A stretch of 64,000 bases of DNA from Pseudomonas akapageensis (GCF_011355085.1 NZ_VXCP01000016.1:124001-188000); one strand, 5' to 3'; positions 27,171-35,399 are shown, counted from the stretch's first letter. Translations and numbers: made by a program. Notes: generated by a model not told the origin, from the sequence alone.

Positions 27171-28460
27171 TCAGATGACATCGCGCAGTCGGTACCAGGC
27201 CTTGCCTGCGGCTTCCAGTGGGGCAGCCAGTAAAGCGCCACCGGGAAAGCGCGGGTTGTCGATGCCCTGGTACAGCGCCAGCAGTGTTTCATCGCCCAGA
27301 ATGGCATCGGCCACCGCACGTGCACCGGCCAGGGTGGGAAGTACACCATGCCCGGAGAAACCTTGCAGCCAGTAACGCTGGCCCTGGCGGCCGATATCCG
27401 GTGTGCGCTTCATGCTGACATCGATATGACCGCCCCAGGCGTATTCGAATTCGACACCGCGCAATTGCGGGAAGGCACGTTCCAGGTAAGGGCGAGTGGC
27501 GCTGGCCACGTCCTTCGGAATGCCGCCCAGGTAGGTGCAACCGCCGCCGAACAGCAGGCGGTGGTCCGGGGTCAGGCGGAAATAGTCGGGGACGAACTGG
27601 TTATCGATCACGCAGCTGTTACGCGGCAGCAGCGAGCGGGCGAAGTCGGGGGCCAGCGGTACCGTCGCGATCTGATAGGAGCCCACCGGCAGCAAGCGGC
27701 TGGAAAGCTGAGGGTCGAGACGATCGACATAGGCATTGCAGGCCAGCACCAGCTGATCACTGTGCACTTCACCCTTGTCGGTGCGGGCAATGAAGCCGTC
27801 GGCGGTTTCGCGGTAGTCCAGCACCTGGCTCTGCTCGAAAATCCGGCCACCGGCTTTCTCGATGGCGTTGGCCAGCCCTTGGGCTAGTTTCAATGGGTTG
27901 AGATGGCCGGCCTGGGGGTCGTACAGCGCTGCGAGGTAGCGTGGGCTGTCGATCCACTCGCGAATTTCGTCCTGCTCGATGACGCGCATTTCGCTGTAGC
28001 CCCATTTCTCTTCGGCTTCGCGCCTCGCTTCGTGCAATTGGCCGACCCGACGCTGCTGCACGGCGGCCCACAGACTGCCGGGGCGGTAGTCGATATCGAA
28101 GCCATGCCGCTCAGGCAGCTCGCGAATCTCTTCGGCCGCCCAACGCATGCTGTTCCACAACTCAAGGGTGCGCCCGTGCCCCAACGCCTTCTCCAGCGGC
28201 GGCATATCGCACGACCAGCCCAGCAGCGCCTGCCCGCCATTACGCCCGGATGCGGCCCAGGCCAGTCGGCTGGCCTCGAGCACTACCACGCGCTTGCCAG
28301 CCAGGCTCAGGCGCAGAGCCGTATGCAGCCCGCTGAAGCCACCGCCGATAATCAGTACGTCGCAGTGCAGACTGCCGGGCAGCGATGGTCTTAGCGGGAT
28401 CTGACCTGGGTAGGTGCCGGCGTAGTAGGTTGCGATGTGCTGGGCGGACTGCTTGAACAT
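27171..28460 (-). CDS. FAD-dependent amine oxidoreductase (PuuB-like)
   Basis: A 429-residue DAO-family flavoprotein. The FAD loop is DVLIIGGGFSGLHTALRLSL, then VVLEASRLAWAASGRNGGQA. The C-terminal RYWLQGFSGHGVLPTLAGAR closes the FAD site. It resembles gamma-glutamylputrescine oxidase. The operon with an XRE-cupin regulator supports amine catabolism. A second protein of the same family is encoded at 44689, with shared features such as the AASGRNGGQ segment. The upstream gap 28461-28679 holds an inverted repeat that may be an operator. Confidence 0.84.
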   Translation of the reverse strand: MFKQSAQHIATYYAGTYPGQIPLRPSLPGSLHCDVLIIGGGFSGLHTALRLSLAGKRVVVLEASRLAWAASGRNGGQALLGWSCDMPPLEKALGHGRTLELWNSMRWAAEEIRELPERHGFDIDYRPGSLWAAVQQRRVGQLHEARREAEEKWGYSEMRVIEQDEIREWIDSPRYLAALYDPQAGHLNPLKLAQGLANAIEKAGGRIFEQSQVLDYRETADGFIARTDKGEVHSDQLVLACNAYVDRLDPQLSSRLLPVGSYQIATVPLAPDFARSLLPRNSCVIDNQFVPDYFRLTPDHRLLFGGGCTYLGGIPKDVASATRPYLERAFPQLRGVEFEYAWGGHIDVSMKRTPDIGRQGQRYWLQGFSGHGVLPTLAGARAVADAILGDETLLALYQGIDNPRFPGGALLAAPLEAAGKAWYRLRDVI

Positions 28461-28471
28461 GGGCGGGCCTT

Positions 28472-28497
28472 ATGAAATTTTGTATTTGTTATTTCAT
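28472..28497. promoter_or_regulatory. Inverted repeat upstream of the FAD oxidoreductase/XRE-cupin operon
   Basis: ATGAAAT at 28472-28478 is repeated in inverse as ATTTCAT at 28491-28497, 12 bp apart, and begins 12 bases upstream of the oxidoreductase ATG. It overlaps the expected promoter/leader and is a candidate operator for the XRE-cupin protein. Confidence 0.4.
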
Positions 28498-28679
28498 GAA
28501 TAAATAGCATGTAAATTTCACGCGGCCAAGTGGGATTTTCTTGTGGAGTGTTGGGGGAGGGGGGCGGTTCCGTTCGCGTATCAGGAAAGGGTATGGGAGC
28601 AGTTGCGCGTTGATGGGATATGAAGGTGTGCGCGAAGTGCCTAGGGGGCAAGAGTATGCAATTTGACGGCATCGAAACC

Positions 28680-29525
28680 TCACCAGCCGACGGCGTTGGA
28701 TTTCCAGTCTTGGGTGAATCCCATTATCTGGAAAAAGCCGGCACCGTATTTGGTCTCTAGATCTATAATGCGTTGCTTGAAAGTGCCATTGAAATTAATT
28801 GATTCGAGCAAAACATGAATCATCGTTAGCGCTGAATAAACGGATTTGTTGTCGGTGAATTGTATTTTCTTTAGTTTGAAATTCGTGGGGCTGACACCAA
28901 GCTTGCTGTCCAGGAAGCGGTCATGGTGCGCCGCCATATTTCGGAGTACCGTTAGTGTGTGTAACCAACTCTCGAAAACTTCTGTTTGGGTGATACCAAA
29001 CTTTGTTGAAATGGCTTTTTTGTCCGCCGGATCGCGTAGGATTGAGAAGGTCCTAGACCACATTCCCAGTGTCATGCATTCGCTCATGGCCCAGCTGGGT
29101 GGGAGGTAGGGGTCGTTATACTTTGTATAGTACGACGCGATGAACCCTTTTTGTCTAGAGCGTTCGACCTCTTGCTCAATTTTAGAGAGCATTTGCCCCA
29201 TGCCAAATTTTCTATTTGGCAAGAAAATGTTTAGGTCCAAGTACCAGTGTGGTGAGTATTTTAGGCAAAGGTGATTACATATCGTTGTGCGCACTGCTAC
29301 TTCTAATCGCTCAACGGACTCCAGGATTATGGATCTAATTTCTCGATCACATTCGTAGCGGTTTGCAATATGGTCAAACGTTGTTCCGTGTGTGAAGTTT
29401 CCTGTTGTGTTGTCGAGTAGCTGATGCCAATTACCTTTTAAGCGGTAATGGCCGACGTAGGAGATGTACTTCAGCGCTACGGAGTCGTCGGTAACTGTCA
29501 GGCCCTGTGATTTGAGCTTTGCCAA
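28680..29525 (-). CDS. Abi_2-type (AbiD/AbiF) HEPN abortive-infection protein
   Basis: A 281-residue protein if the TTG at 29525 is used. The HEPN RNase motif RxxxxH is Arg195-NMAA-His200 (LRNMAAHHDRF), and an earlier R-x5-H (VRTTICNHL, Arg79/His85) sits where AbiF proteins have their first conserved site. YISYVGHYRLKGNW and PPSWAMSECMTLGMWSRTF are also family hallmarks. These proteins abort phage infection, probably by cutting RNA. Conserved-looking residues (FGKPALPPQALLAKLKSQG) continue upstream of 29525 to a stop at 29583-29585 without any ATG, GTG or TTG, so the true start is unclear. The region is AT-rich against its surroundings, suggesting transfer. A small structured RNA lies just upstream. 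Confidence 0.85.
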   Translation of the reverse strand: MAKLKSQGLTVTDDSVALKYISYVGHYRLKGNWHQLLDNTTGNFTHGTTFDHIANRYECDREIRSIILESVERLEVAVRTTICNHLCLKYSPHWYLDLNIFLPNRKFGMGQMLSKIEQEVERSRQKGFIASYYTKYNDPYLPPSWAMSECMTLGMWSRTFSILRDPADKKAISTKFGITQTEVFESWLHTLTVLRNMAAHHDRFLDSKLGVSPTNFKLKKIQFTDNKSVYSALTMIHVLLESINFNGTFKQRIIDLETKYGAGFFQIMGFTQDWKSNAVGW

Positions 29526-29599
29526 AAGTGCTTGAGGAGGTAGGGCTGGTTTGCCAAAGGGGGCTGATGTGCTTCCTGCTATTCACGGATTCCGGGCAT

Positions 29600-29674
29600 A
29601 AAAAACTCGCCTGTTGCACGCCTGCTTCTGAAGCAGGACCCTACCCGGTGGGTAAGACGTGTGGCGAGTGTGTT
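29600..29674 (-). ncRNA. Putative small ncRNA upstream of the AbiD/AbiF gene
   Basis: On the minus strand ACTCGCC (29663-29669) pairs perfectly with GGCGAGT (29605-29611), which runs into six U residues (29600-29605), as in a rho-independent terminator. Inside, CACG/CGTG extends the stem, TACCC-ACC-GGGTA forms one arm and CCTGCTT-CAG-AAGCAGG (29621-29637) a second. A promoter sits at the right distance. The RNA would be about 75 nt. AbiF genes are reported to travel with an upstream ncRNA; this matches in position and size. The rest of 29675-29852 shows nothing else beyond the promoter. Confidence 0.65.
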
Positions 29675-29680
29675 GAGTTC

Positions 29681-29709
29681 AGGTTATTGAAGGTTGACAC
29701 CAGCGTCAA
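29681..29709 (-). promoter_or_regulatory. Sigma-70 promoter of the putative ncRNA
   Basis: Minus strand TTGACG (29704-29709), a 17-base spacer, then TAACCT (29681-29686). Start of transcription is expected near 29674, right before the outer stem. The -35 also lies within a 7-bp inverted repeat (29692-29698 with 29705-29711). Confidence 0.55.
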
Positions 29710-29852
29710 CCAAAAAAGATTAACTGGCTTGTGGTTTTGGGGTTGTCGCATCCGAGAGCGCCGTTTGGGAGAGGAGTTTTCAGCCAAACTGGAACGCTCA
29801 GAAAGCATTCTCCTCGGCCATGGGCTGCCGGGATGTTGATGGGTTGCCGTCT

Positions 29853-30137
29853 TTAGGAAGGTGCGCTGAAATTACAGTTCATTGCGTGATTCGCGGCATT
29901 CACCAGTGCCTTGGCAGATTCGAGCACATGACACGCCATCATCGCGTGGCTGCTTTTGAATGAGACCTCATCCAGCGCAAGGGCCTCCATTGCATCCAGG
30001 GCAGTAGCCAGCATGTCGGAAGCGTTCTGCAATGCATTCGTTGCAGTTACGCCAGCACGCACTGCCAGAAGCTTGTCAGGAGCTGTAGCGATGTTCAGGA
30101 ATCCGGTCTCTTCGGTAACAGGTATATGAGTGATCAT
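29853..30137 (-). CDS. DUF3077/DUF6124-like small protein
   Basis: A 94-residue protein starting MITHIPVTEETGFLNIATAP. The middle and end (VTATNALQNASDMLATALDAMEALAL, then SHAMMACHVLESAKALVNAAN) form the same helical pair as the proteins at 19349 and 63867. GAGG six bases before 30137 supports this start over an ATG at 30149. The function is unknown. Its leader (30138-30322) is also hairpin-rich but not of the same sequence type. Confidence 0.7.
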   Translation of the reverse strand: MITHIPVTEETGFLNIATAPDKLLAVRAGVTATNALQNASDMLATALDAMEALALDEVSFKSSHAMMACHVLESAKALVNAANHAMNCNFSAPS

Positions 30138-30163
30138 AAAGGGCCTCATCGCGAATCTTGAAG

Positions 30164-30243
30164 GCGTCTGCAATGGGGATGTAGACGCTGTTGCGCCTAG
30201 CATGGTCGGACCGCCAAGTCCGGTCGCTGAATTTGCAGCGACC
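30164..30243 (-). promoter_or_regulatory. Hairpin-rich 5' leader of the DUF3077-like gene
   Basis: Three inverted repeats lie before the gene: GGTCGCTG/CAGCGACC (30222-30229 with 30236-30243), CGGAC/GTCCG (30207-30211 with 30218-30222), and GCGTCT/AGACGC (30164-30169 with 30183-30188). The last ends about 27 bases before the ATG. The first two share one base and so may be alternatives. Together they suggest a structured mRNA leader. Confidence 0.45.
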
Positions 30244-30322
30244 AGGGAACCTTAACGTCGAGCCATGGAGGGCGCAATGATGAAGGCGCTGGTGAAACTC
30301 TAAGAATCTTCTGTTGTAAATG

Positions 30323-30763
30323 TCAGTTCTGAGAGCTCTCAAGTGCCATCGTTTTTGCCTCAATCGCTGCGGCGAAATCCGCTACGAACTCAGGGCTGTC
30401 CAGCCACGCGTCGATTGCTTGTAGATCTGCTCCATCCCATGCGCGATAGGTATACAGAAGAGCCATCATGTATCGCGTGCCAAACCGCATGTCTCCAGGG
30501 TATGCGGCCAATTCCAGCAATGGGCTTTGCACGAAAACGTTGAGCATCGACCTCTGATCGATTGCTTCGGCCTCTTTCATGGTGCTGAACAAATCGTCAT
30601 ATGCACCGTGAGCCATTGCTGTGGCGACGATATCTTCAGCGCTCAACTCGGGAGGCTGGGCGTACCTCAGAGGCTCTCGCATATGGCTGCGAGCCACTCG
30701 ATTCTGCTTTGCCTTGGTTGCAGCGCGCTTTGTGCGCTTCTGCTGTTTGCATGTAGATGCCAT
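30323..30763 (-). CDS. Hypothetical protein (146 aa)
   Basis: It starts MASTCKQQKRTKRAATKAKQ, a strongly basic tail of about 25 residues, followed by a mostly helical, acidic body (SAEDIVATAMAHGAYDDLFS and LLYTYRAWDGADLQAIDAWL). AAGGAA eight bases before the ATG is a good ribosome site. No membrane segment or known domain is visible. It shares the stretch beside tRNA-Phe with the DUF3077-like and AbiD/AbiF genes and is probably accessory. Confidence 0.6.
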   Translation of the reverse strand: MASTCKQQKRTKRAATKAKQNRVARSHMREPLRYAQPPELSAEDIVATAMAHGAYDDLFSTMKEAEAIDQRSMLNVFVQSPLLELAAYPGDMRFGTRYMMALLYTYRAWDGADLQAIDAWLDSPEFVADFAAAIEAKTMALESSQN

Positions 30764-30822
30764 GCGCTCAGTTCCTTGTGCGGGCAGAAGGGGTGGTGAG
30801 GGGGTATTAAATCGCAGGCAAT

Positions 30823-30858
30823 AAAAAACCCCAAGGAATCACTTCGCTTGGGGTTTTT
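30823..30858 (-). terminator. Terminator of tRNA-Phe
   Basis: ACCCCAAG pairs with CTTGGGGT around an 11-base loop, with A/T runs on both sides, so it may work in both directions. Confidence 0.9.
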
Positions 30859-30867
30859 CGGTATTAG

Positions 30868-30943
30868 TGGTGCCCAGAGACGGAATCGAACCGCCGACAC
30901 GGGGATTTTCAATCCCCTGCTCTACCGACTGAGCTATCTGGGC
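30868..30943 (-). tRNA. tRNA-Phe (anticodon GAA)
   Basis: A 76-base cloverleaf with encoded CCA. The acceptor stem starts GCCCAGA, the anticodon loop reads TTGAAAA and the T-loop is GGTTCGATTCC. Its 3' side faces the accessory genes; no second copy of the tRNA end was seen in the window. Confidence 0.98.
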
Positions 30944-30953
30944 AACGGGGCGC

Positions 30954-30982
30954 ATTAAAAGGCTTTTTCGAGGAAGCGTCAA
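30954..30982 (-). promoter_or_regulatory. Sigma-70 promoter of tRNA-Phe
   Basis: Minus strand TTGACG (30977-30982), 17-base spacer, TTTAAT (30954-30959), then a GC-rich discriminator and the tRNA 5' end. Confidence 0.75.
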
Positions 30983-31035
30983 GCAAGTTTTTAAAAATTT
31001 TTTGAATTAATACCGAAGCTTACGAATTTGCTCAA

Positions 31036-31308
31036 TTATTGAGCAGGTGGAACGTAGCCTTCGGCCTTGGCGTAATCTTCGCCCGAAAAGAACTTGTCCA
31101 TTTCGCCCTGGAGGTATTTGCGGTCCTCGGCGTTCATCATGTTCAGGCGCTTTTCGTTGATCAGCAGGGTCTGGTGTTTTTGCCAGTCGGCCCAGGCTTT
31201 CTGCGAGACGTGTTCGAAAATGTCCTGGCCCTTGGCGCCCGGGTACGGAGGGCGCTCCAGGCCTGGCAGTTCTTCTTTGTACTTGCGGCACATTACGGTG
31301 CGGGTCAT
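31036..31308 (-). CDS. yggX: Fe(2+)-trafficking / oxidative damage protection protein YggX
   Basis: A 90-residue protein that starts [20 protein letters not shown] with the conserved Cys7 of YggX. The middle [20 protein letters not shown] and the C-terminal [14 protein letters not shown] are family hallmarks. YggX protects iron-sulfur enzymes from superoxide and is thought to carry Fe(II). Its start overlaps the mutY stop by four bases; the mutY-yggX pair is conserved in proteobacteria and MutY itself carries an Fe-S cluster. Confidence 0.96.
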   Translation of the reverse strand: MTRTVMCRKYKEELPGLERPPYPGAKGQDIFEHVSQKAWADWQKHQTLLINEKRLNMMNAEDRKYLQGEMDKFFSGEDYAKAEGYVPPAQ

Positions 31309-32372
31309 GACAACTCTCCTGCGTTCAAGGCGTCGGCCGCGCGCTTCAGCAGTTTTTTCACCGGGGCAGCAAGGCCCAGGCGCGGCGGGGTGGCGAGGTT
31401 ATACCAGAGCCAGTCGGCCTCGGCCACGTGATGGCCGGACTCCTCGACCTGGACCAGCCAGGGTTCGATCGCCAACTGGAAGTGGCTGAAGGTGTGGGTC
31501 AGCTCGGGCAGCCCGTGAGGCGTGCCCAGGGCGAGCGAGTGCTGCGCGGCAAGATGTTCGAGGTCATCCAGGCCGTCGAGCTCCGGAAGGCTCCACAGGC
31601 CGCCCCAGAGACCGCTGGAGGGGCGCCGATAAAGCAGTATGGCGCCATCGCGGTTGGCTAGCATGGGCATCAGAGTGCGCTTTTGCGGCAGGGCCTTGCG
31701 CGGCTTGGGGACCGGGTAGCGGGCCTCGAGGCCGAGCAGGTGGGCCTGGCAGCCTTTTTCCAGTGGGCAAAGCAGGCAGCTGGGCTTGCTGCGGGTGCAC
31801 AGGGTCGCGCCCAGGTCCATCATCGCCTGGGTGTAGTGGTTGACCCGAGTCTGCGGGGTAAACAGTTCGGCATTGGCCCACAGCGCCTTGGCCACTTTCG
31901 GCTCGCCCGGGTAACCTTCCTGGGCGGTGTAGCGAGCCAGTACGCGTTTCACATTGCCGTCGAGGATCGGTGCGCGCAGGCCCATGCTGATGCTGGCGAT
32001 GGCGCCCGCGGTGGAAAGACCAATGCCCGGCAGCTCGGTCAGTTTCTCGACGTCGCGCGGAAATTCGCCGCCATATTGCTCGACGACGATCTTTGCGGTC
32101 TTCTGCAGGTTGCGCGCACGGGTGTAGTAACCCAGACCGGTCCACAGATGCAGCACCTCGTCTTCCGGTGCCGAGGCCAGGGCTTCGACCGTCGGCAGGG
32201 CTGCCATGAAGCGGTCGAAGTAGTTGAGCACGGTGCTGACCTGGGTCTGTTGCAGCATGATCTCCGAAACCCACACCCGATACGGCGTGATGCCTTGTTG
32301 CCAGGGCAGGTCATGCCGACCGTTGTGGTCGTACCAGTTCAGGACGGCTGTTGAAAATTGCTCGGGGCTCAT
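31305..32372 (-). CDS. mutY: A/G-specific adenine glycosylase MutY
   Basis: A 355-residue HhH-GPD glycosylase. Catalytic Glu37 is in [11 protein letters not shown], the helix-hairpin-helix is [19 protein letters not shown], and the 4Fe-4S loop is C-x6-C-x2-C-x5-C ([17 protein letters not shown]). A C-terminal Nudix-like domain reads 8-oxoG. MutY removes A opposite 8-oxoG. I place the start at 32372, which overlaps the asmA stop by four bases; the open frame upstream is inside asmA. Confidence 0.95.
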   Translation of the reverse strand: MSPEQFSTAVLNWYDHNGRHDLPWQQGITPYRVWVSEIMLQQTQVSTVLNYFDRFMAALPTVEALASAPEDEVLHLWTGLGYYTRARNLQKTAKIVVEQYGGEFPRDVEKLTELPGIGLSTAGAIASISMGLRAPILDGNVKRVLARYTAQEGYPGEPKVAKALWANAELFTPQTRVNHYTQAMMDLGATLCTRSKPSCLLCPLEKGCQAHLLGLEARYPVPKPRKALPQKRTLMPMLANRDGAILLYRRPSSGLWGGLWSLPELDGLDDLEHLAAQHSLALGTPHGLPELTHTFSHFQLAIEPWLVQVEESGHHVAEADWLWYNLATPPRLGLAAPVKKLLKRAADALNAGELS

Positions 32373-34606
32373 CGCTTGAACAGCCCCTTGAGTGCGTCTT
32401 TCAATTCCGGGCTGACCTTGTCGCCGATTTTCTCTTCGAGTTTTTCGTTGAGCTTGTCGCCAGCCACTTTGCCGGCAATCTTGCCCAGGCCGTCCCTGTC
32501 GACACGACAGGCCTTGGCGCCCAGTTCCATTGGCCCACGGCACCGCAGCGGCCACTCCAGGCCGACAAAGCGCTCGTTGACCTGGCAGGCCGGGTCGGGC
32601 ATCTCGCTCTTGTCGCCTTCGATGATTACGCCGACGCGGTAATCCATGCCGAGCACGCGCAGGTCAATGTCACCCTCGCCGTTGACCGTCAGGCCGGGAA
32701 TACGCGCCTTCAGGTCCGGGTTGCTGGCCACGCCGTTGCGAAACACCAGGTTGCCCTTGAGCTCCTCGAACGGCGTGTCCTTGCCGCGCGGCTGGCCACT
32801 GAGGGACTTGCGATTGAGGGTGGCGATGCCTTGGCAGAGCTGTTGCTCCAGGTTGGCATTGACCAGCACGCCATCATCGATGGTGAAGTTGGCGTTGCCG
32901 TTGAGGGTATCGATCAGGGCCTTCTGGCTATTGCCGCTGGCAGTCAGGTCGCTGTCGAGGCTCAGCAGGCCTTTGACTGGAGGCGTCTGGTCCTGGGCTT
33001 TGATGAAGTGTTCGACCGGCACCTGCTTGATTCGCGTTTGCAGACCGATCAGCGGCACGGCAGGGCGCACATCGAGCGTGCCCCGGGTTTCGAATTCGCC
33101 ATTGTAGAGGCCGCCGCTCAGGCTCTCGAGCTTGATCAGCCCGTCCAGGCCCTGGGTCTTGAGCACGGCGTTGTCGATCGGCAGTTTGTCCAGGGTCAGC
33201 ACGCCGAAGCTCAGGTCCGCCTGCAGGTCGAGCTTGCGCAGGCGATCGACCGGCAGCAGTTTGTCATCACTCCAGGCGGCCTTGGTGGGTGCGTTGGGTA
33301 GCGGCGAGTCGCCGGCTCCGGCCAATGCGCTGCTTTCGCTTGCCTTGACTTCCGACTGGCGTGCGGCCTTTGCGCTGGCCGCCGCTTCGCTCTTGGGCGG
33401 CAGATAACGGTCGGCATCGAACTTGTCGCCCTTGAGCTGTACGCGCAGCGATTGCTTGGCGAAATCCTCGACTGCAATGCGGCCGCTGAACAGGCTGTCG
33501 TCCACTTTGAGGTTGAGGTCTTCAAGGGCCAGGCTGTTCTTGCTGCCTTCCAGGCGGCTGACCAGCTCGAACTTGCTCAAGCTGCCGGCAGCCATCGGTG
33601 GCAGGGTCTGGCCGATACTGTCGAGGAAGGTGCGCAGGTCCAGCTGGGCGATGGACAGGCCGCCGGAGAGTTTTGGCTCCTTGTTCAGGTCGCGGAAATT
33701 GAGCTCGCCGAGGGCGCGCAGCTGGTTGGCGGAAAGTTTGAGGCCATTCCATTCGGCGATGTTGGCAGCCAGGTCGACCAGCAATTGGCCTTGCGCGGCG
33801 AAGGTCATGCTCTTGCCTTGCAGCGGCTCGCCGGAAGCCTCGCCGGAGAGTTTCATGTCTTCGAACTGGTAACGCTTGAGCGCACGATCAAAGCGCAGCT
33901 CGCCATTGAGCTCGGTGCGGGCGCGCAGAACGGGCTGGCTGCTGCCGAAGAACGCTGTCAGCTTGACCGGGATGTTGATGCCTTCATGCACGGCGCCGGT
34001 GCTCAATTGAATGCTTTCGGCACTCAGCTGCTGACCGCTCTTGGCATCAGTGAACTCAACACGTGCGTTGTTGACGGTCAGGCTGTCGATGTCCAGCTTG
34101 AGCGGACGCTGGGCGGCAACGTCCTTGGTCGGGGCAGGGGCCTCGGGAACGGGTGCATTGGCGTCGGTGGCCGCGGTGGTCGGCGCCGGGGTGGCGACCG
34201 GCAGCGGGCGCCCGATGTCTTCCCAGTTGCCGTGGCCGTTCTCATCGCGGCTCAGGGTCAGGTTCAGGCCTTCTACCCGTACATCGCTCATTTGCACTTC
34301 GCGGCGCAGCAGCGGCAGCACGCGTACCGAAAGCCCGAGCATCTGCAGGTCGGCGAACGGCACCTTGGGATTGTTCAGCGTGGCAATGCTGGCTTCATGC
34401 AGCTCCAGGCCGAGCCAGGGGAACAGGCTCCAGCCAATATCACCGTTGAGGGTGAGTTCCAGGTGCGCCTTGTCACGTGCCAGCTGGCGGATCTCGTCTT
34501 TGTAGTCGTTGGGATCGAATAGATGGGTCAGGGCAAAGCCCAGAGCCACAATGATCAGCAACAACCCGAGAAGCACCAGTCCCAGGATTTTGCCGAACGC
34601 TTTCAT
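32369..34606 (-). CDS. AsmA-family protein
   Basis: A 745-residue protein with one N-terminal membrane helix (ILGLVLLGLLLIIVALGFAL) and a long periplasmic part. The first 120 residues match the AsmA N-terminal domain (LTNGDIGWSLFPWLGLELH-like). The C-terminal region NGNANFTIDDGVLVNANLEQ is the AsmA_2 domain. The family forms beta-groove bridges that influence phospholipid transport to the outer membrane. It starts the asmA-mutY-yggX operon, all coupled by ATGA overlaps. A Pro/Ala-rich stretch after about residue 120 is a natural linker. Confidence 0.9.
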   Translation of the reverse strand: MKAFGKILGLVLLGLLLIIVALGFALTHLFDPNDYKDEIRQLARDKAHLELTLNGDIGWSLFPWLGLELHEASIATLNNPKVPFADLQMLGLSVRVLPLLRREVQMSDVRVEGLNLTLSRDENGHGNWEDIGRPLPVATPAPTTAATDANAPVPEAPAPTKDVAAQRPLKLDIDSLTVNNARVEFTDAKSGQQLSAESIQLSTGAVHEGINIPVKLTAFFGSSQPVLRARTELNGELRFDRALKRYQFEDMKLSGEASGEPLQGKSMTFAAQGQLLVDLAANIAEWNGLKLSANQLRALGELNFRDLNKEPKLSGGLSIAQLDLRTFLDSIGQTLPPMAAGSLSKFELVSRLEGSKNSLALEDLNLKVDDSLFSGRIAVEDFAKQSLRVQLKGDKFDADRYLPPKSEAAASAKAARQSEVKASESSALAGAGDSPLPNAPTKAAWSDDKLLPVDRLRKLDLQADLSFGVLTLDKLPIDNAVLKTQGLDGLIKLESLSGGLYNGEFETRGTLDVRPAVPLIGLQTRIKQVPVEHFIKAQDQTPPVKGLLSLDSDLTASGNSQKALIDTLNGNANFTIDDGVLVNANLEQQLCQGIATLNRKSLSGQPRGKDTPFEELKGNLVFRNGVASNPDLKARIPGLTVNGEGDIDLRVLGMDYRVGVIIEGDKSEMPDPACQVNERFVGLEWPLRCRGPMELGAKACRVDRDGLGKIAGKVAGDKLNEKLEEKIGDKVSPELKDALKGLFKR

Positions 34607-34730
34607 GGGCGAGTCCTTGTTGTCTGAATTCCAAATTTAGCCCGAGAGTATAGCGCGCAAGACTTGGCCGAAGGGTCAAGTGGCGGCGGGGCCGAAGGTG
34701 ATGCGTTTTGTTGCTCAAAAAATGTTCTGT

Positions 34731-35132
34731 TCAGTCCGCAGTATCCAGCGGCAAATGCAGCTTGGCGGCCAGCGCCTGCGCTTCCAGGTGGCCTGCCGGT
34801 GCCAGCAGACGTAGCTGCGTGCCGGACTGTTCGGCGATTTTTCTGGCCTCGCTGACCAGTCGTTCAGCTACGCCACGACGTCGGGTTATTGTTCTTACGC
34901 AAATGTGGGAGAGGTAAGACACCGACTCCTGTCGTTGCAGACGCGCAGCCCCAAGAAGGCGGTCGTTGAAGCGGGCGCCAATCAGGGTCGAGTCGCGCAG
35001 GCAGGCATCGATCAGATCCTGGCTGTCCTGGTAAGGCTCAAAAAGCCAATGCGGGGCATCGTGATAGACCTTCTGCAGATCGACCCGGTCTTGTTGGGTC
35101 GGTTCGGTCAGGATTTCGACAACGACGGGCAT
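34731..35132 (-). CDS. panM: PanM/PanZ-like GNAT protein (aspartate decarboxylase maturation factor)
   Basis: A 133-residue GNAT-fold protein. QDRVDLQKVYHDAPHW, ARFNDRLLGAARLQ and the acetyl-CoA loop TRRRGVAERLVSEARK match PanM (PanZ) of E. coli. PanM triggers self-cleavage of pro-PanD to aspartate decarboxylase and, with CoA, inhibits it, setting beta-alanine and CoA supply. It is divergent from hisB. The assignment rests on sequence similarity only. Confidence 0.75.
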   Translation of the reverse strand: MPVVVEILTEPTQQDRVDLQKVYHDAPHWLFEPYQDSQDLIDACLRDSTLIGARFNDRLLGAARLQRQESVSYLSHICVRTITRRRGVAERLVSEARKIAEQSGTQLRLLAPAGHLEAQALAAKLHLPLDTAD

Positions 35133-35332
35133 GGCAATTCCTCGATGAGCCAGAGAAAGCAGTTAGTGCAACAGTGAAAACACCGGCTTGCGACCGCTGC
35201 GGACGGTGAATGGTACCCTTTCGTACTTCGTCGGTGCTGCCGCGTTCCACCGACGGACCGCTCTATCACGCAATCTACTGGCACGCAGCCGCATGTGCGC
35301 CAGTGAAATTCCCTTCCGTGCATCTTGTTTGC

Positions 35333-35361
35333 TTCATGCCGACGGCTTCTGGCCCTATACT
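35333..35361 (+). promoter_or_regulatory. Possible sigma-70 promoter of hisB
   Basis: TTCATG (35333-35338), a 17-base spacer, then TATACT (35356-35361). The -10 is good, the -35 weak. The hisB start is 39 bases after the -10. Confidence 0.5.
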
Positions 35362-35399
35362 ATCTGCCTTTTTCGCCCAATGATTTTGCGGAGCTGGTG

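Noticed and set aside
29431..29619. 62-residue minus-strand ORF overlapping the AbiD/AbiF start
   Set aside because: It runs through the proposed ncRNA terminator and the conserved N-terminal frame of the HEPN gene, and has no similarity to a known antitoxin.
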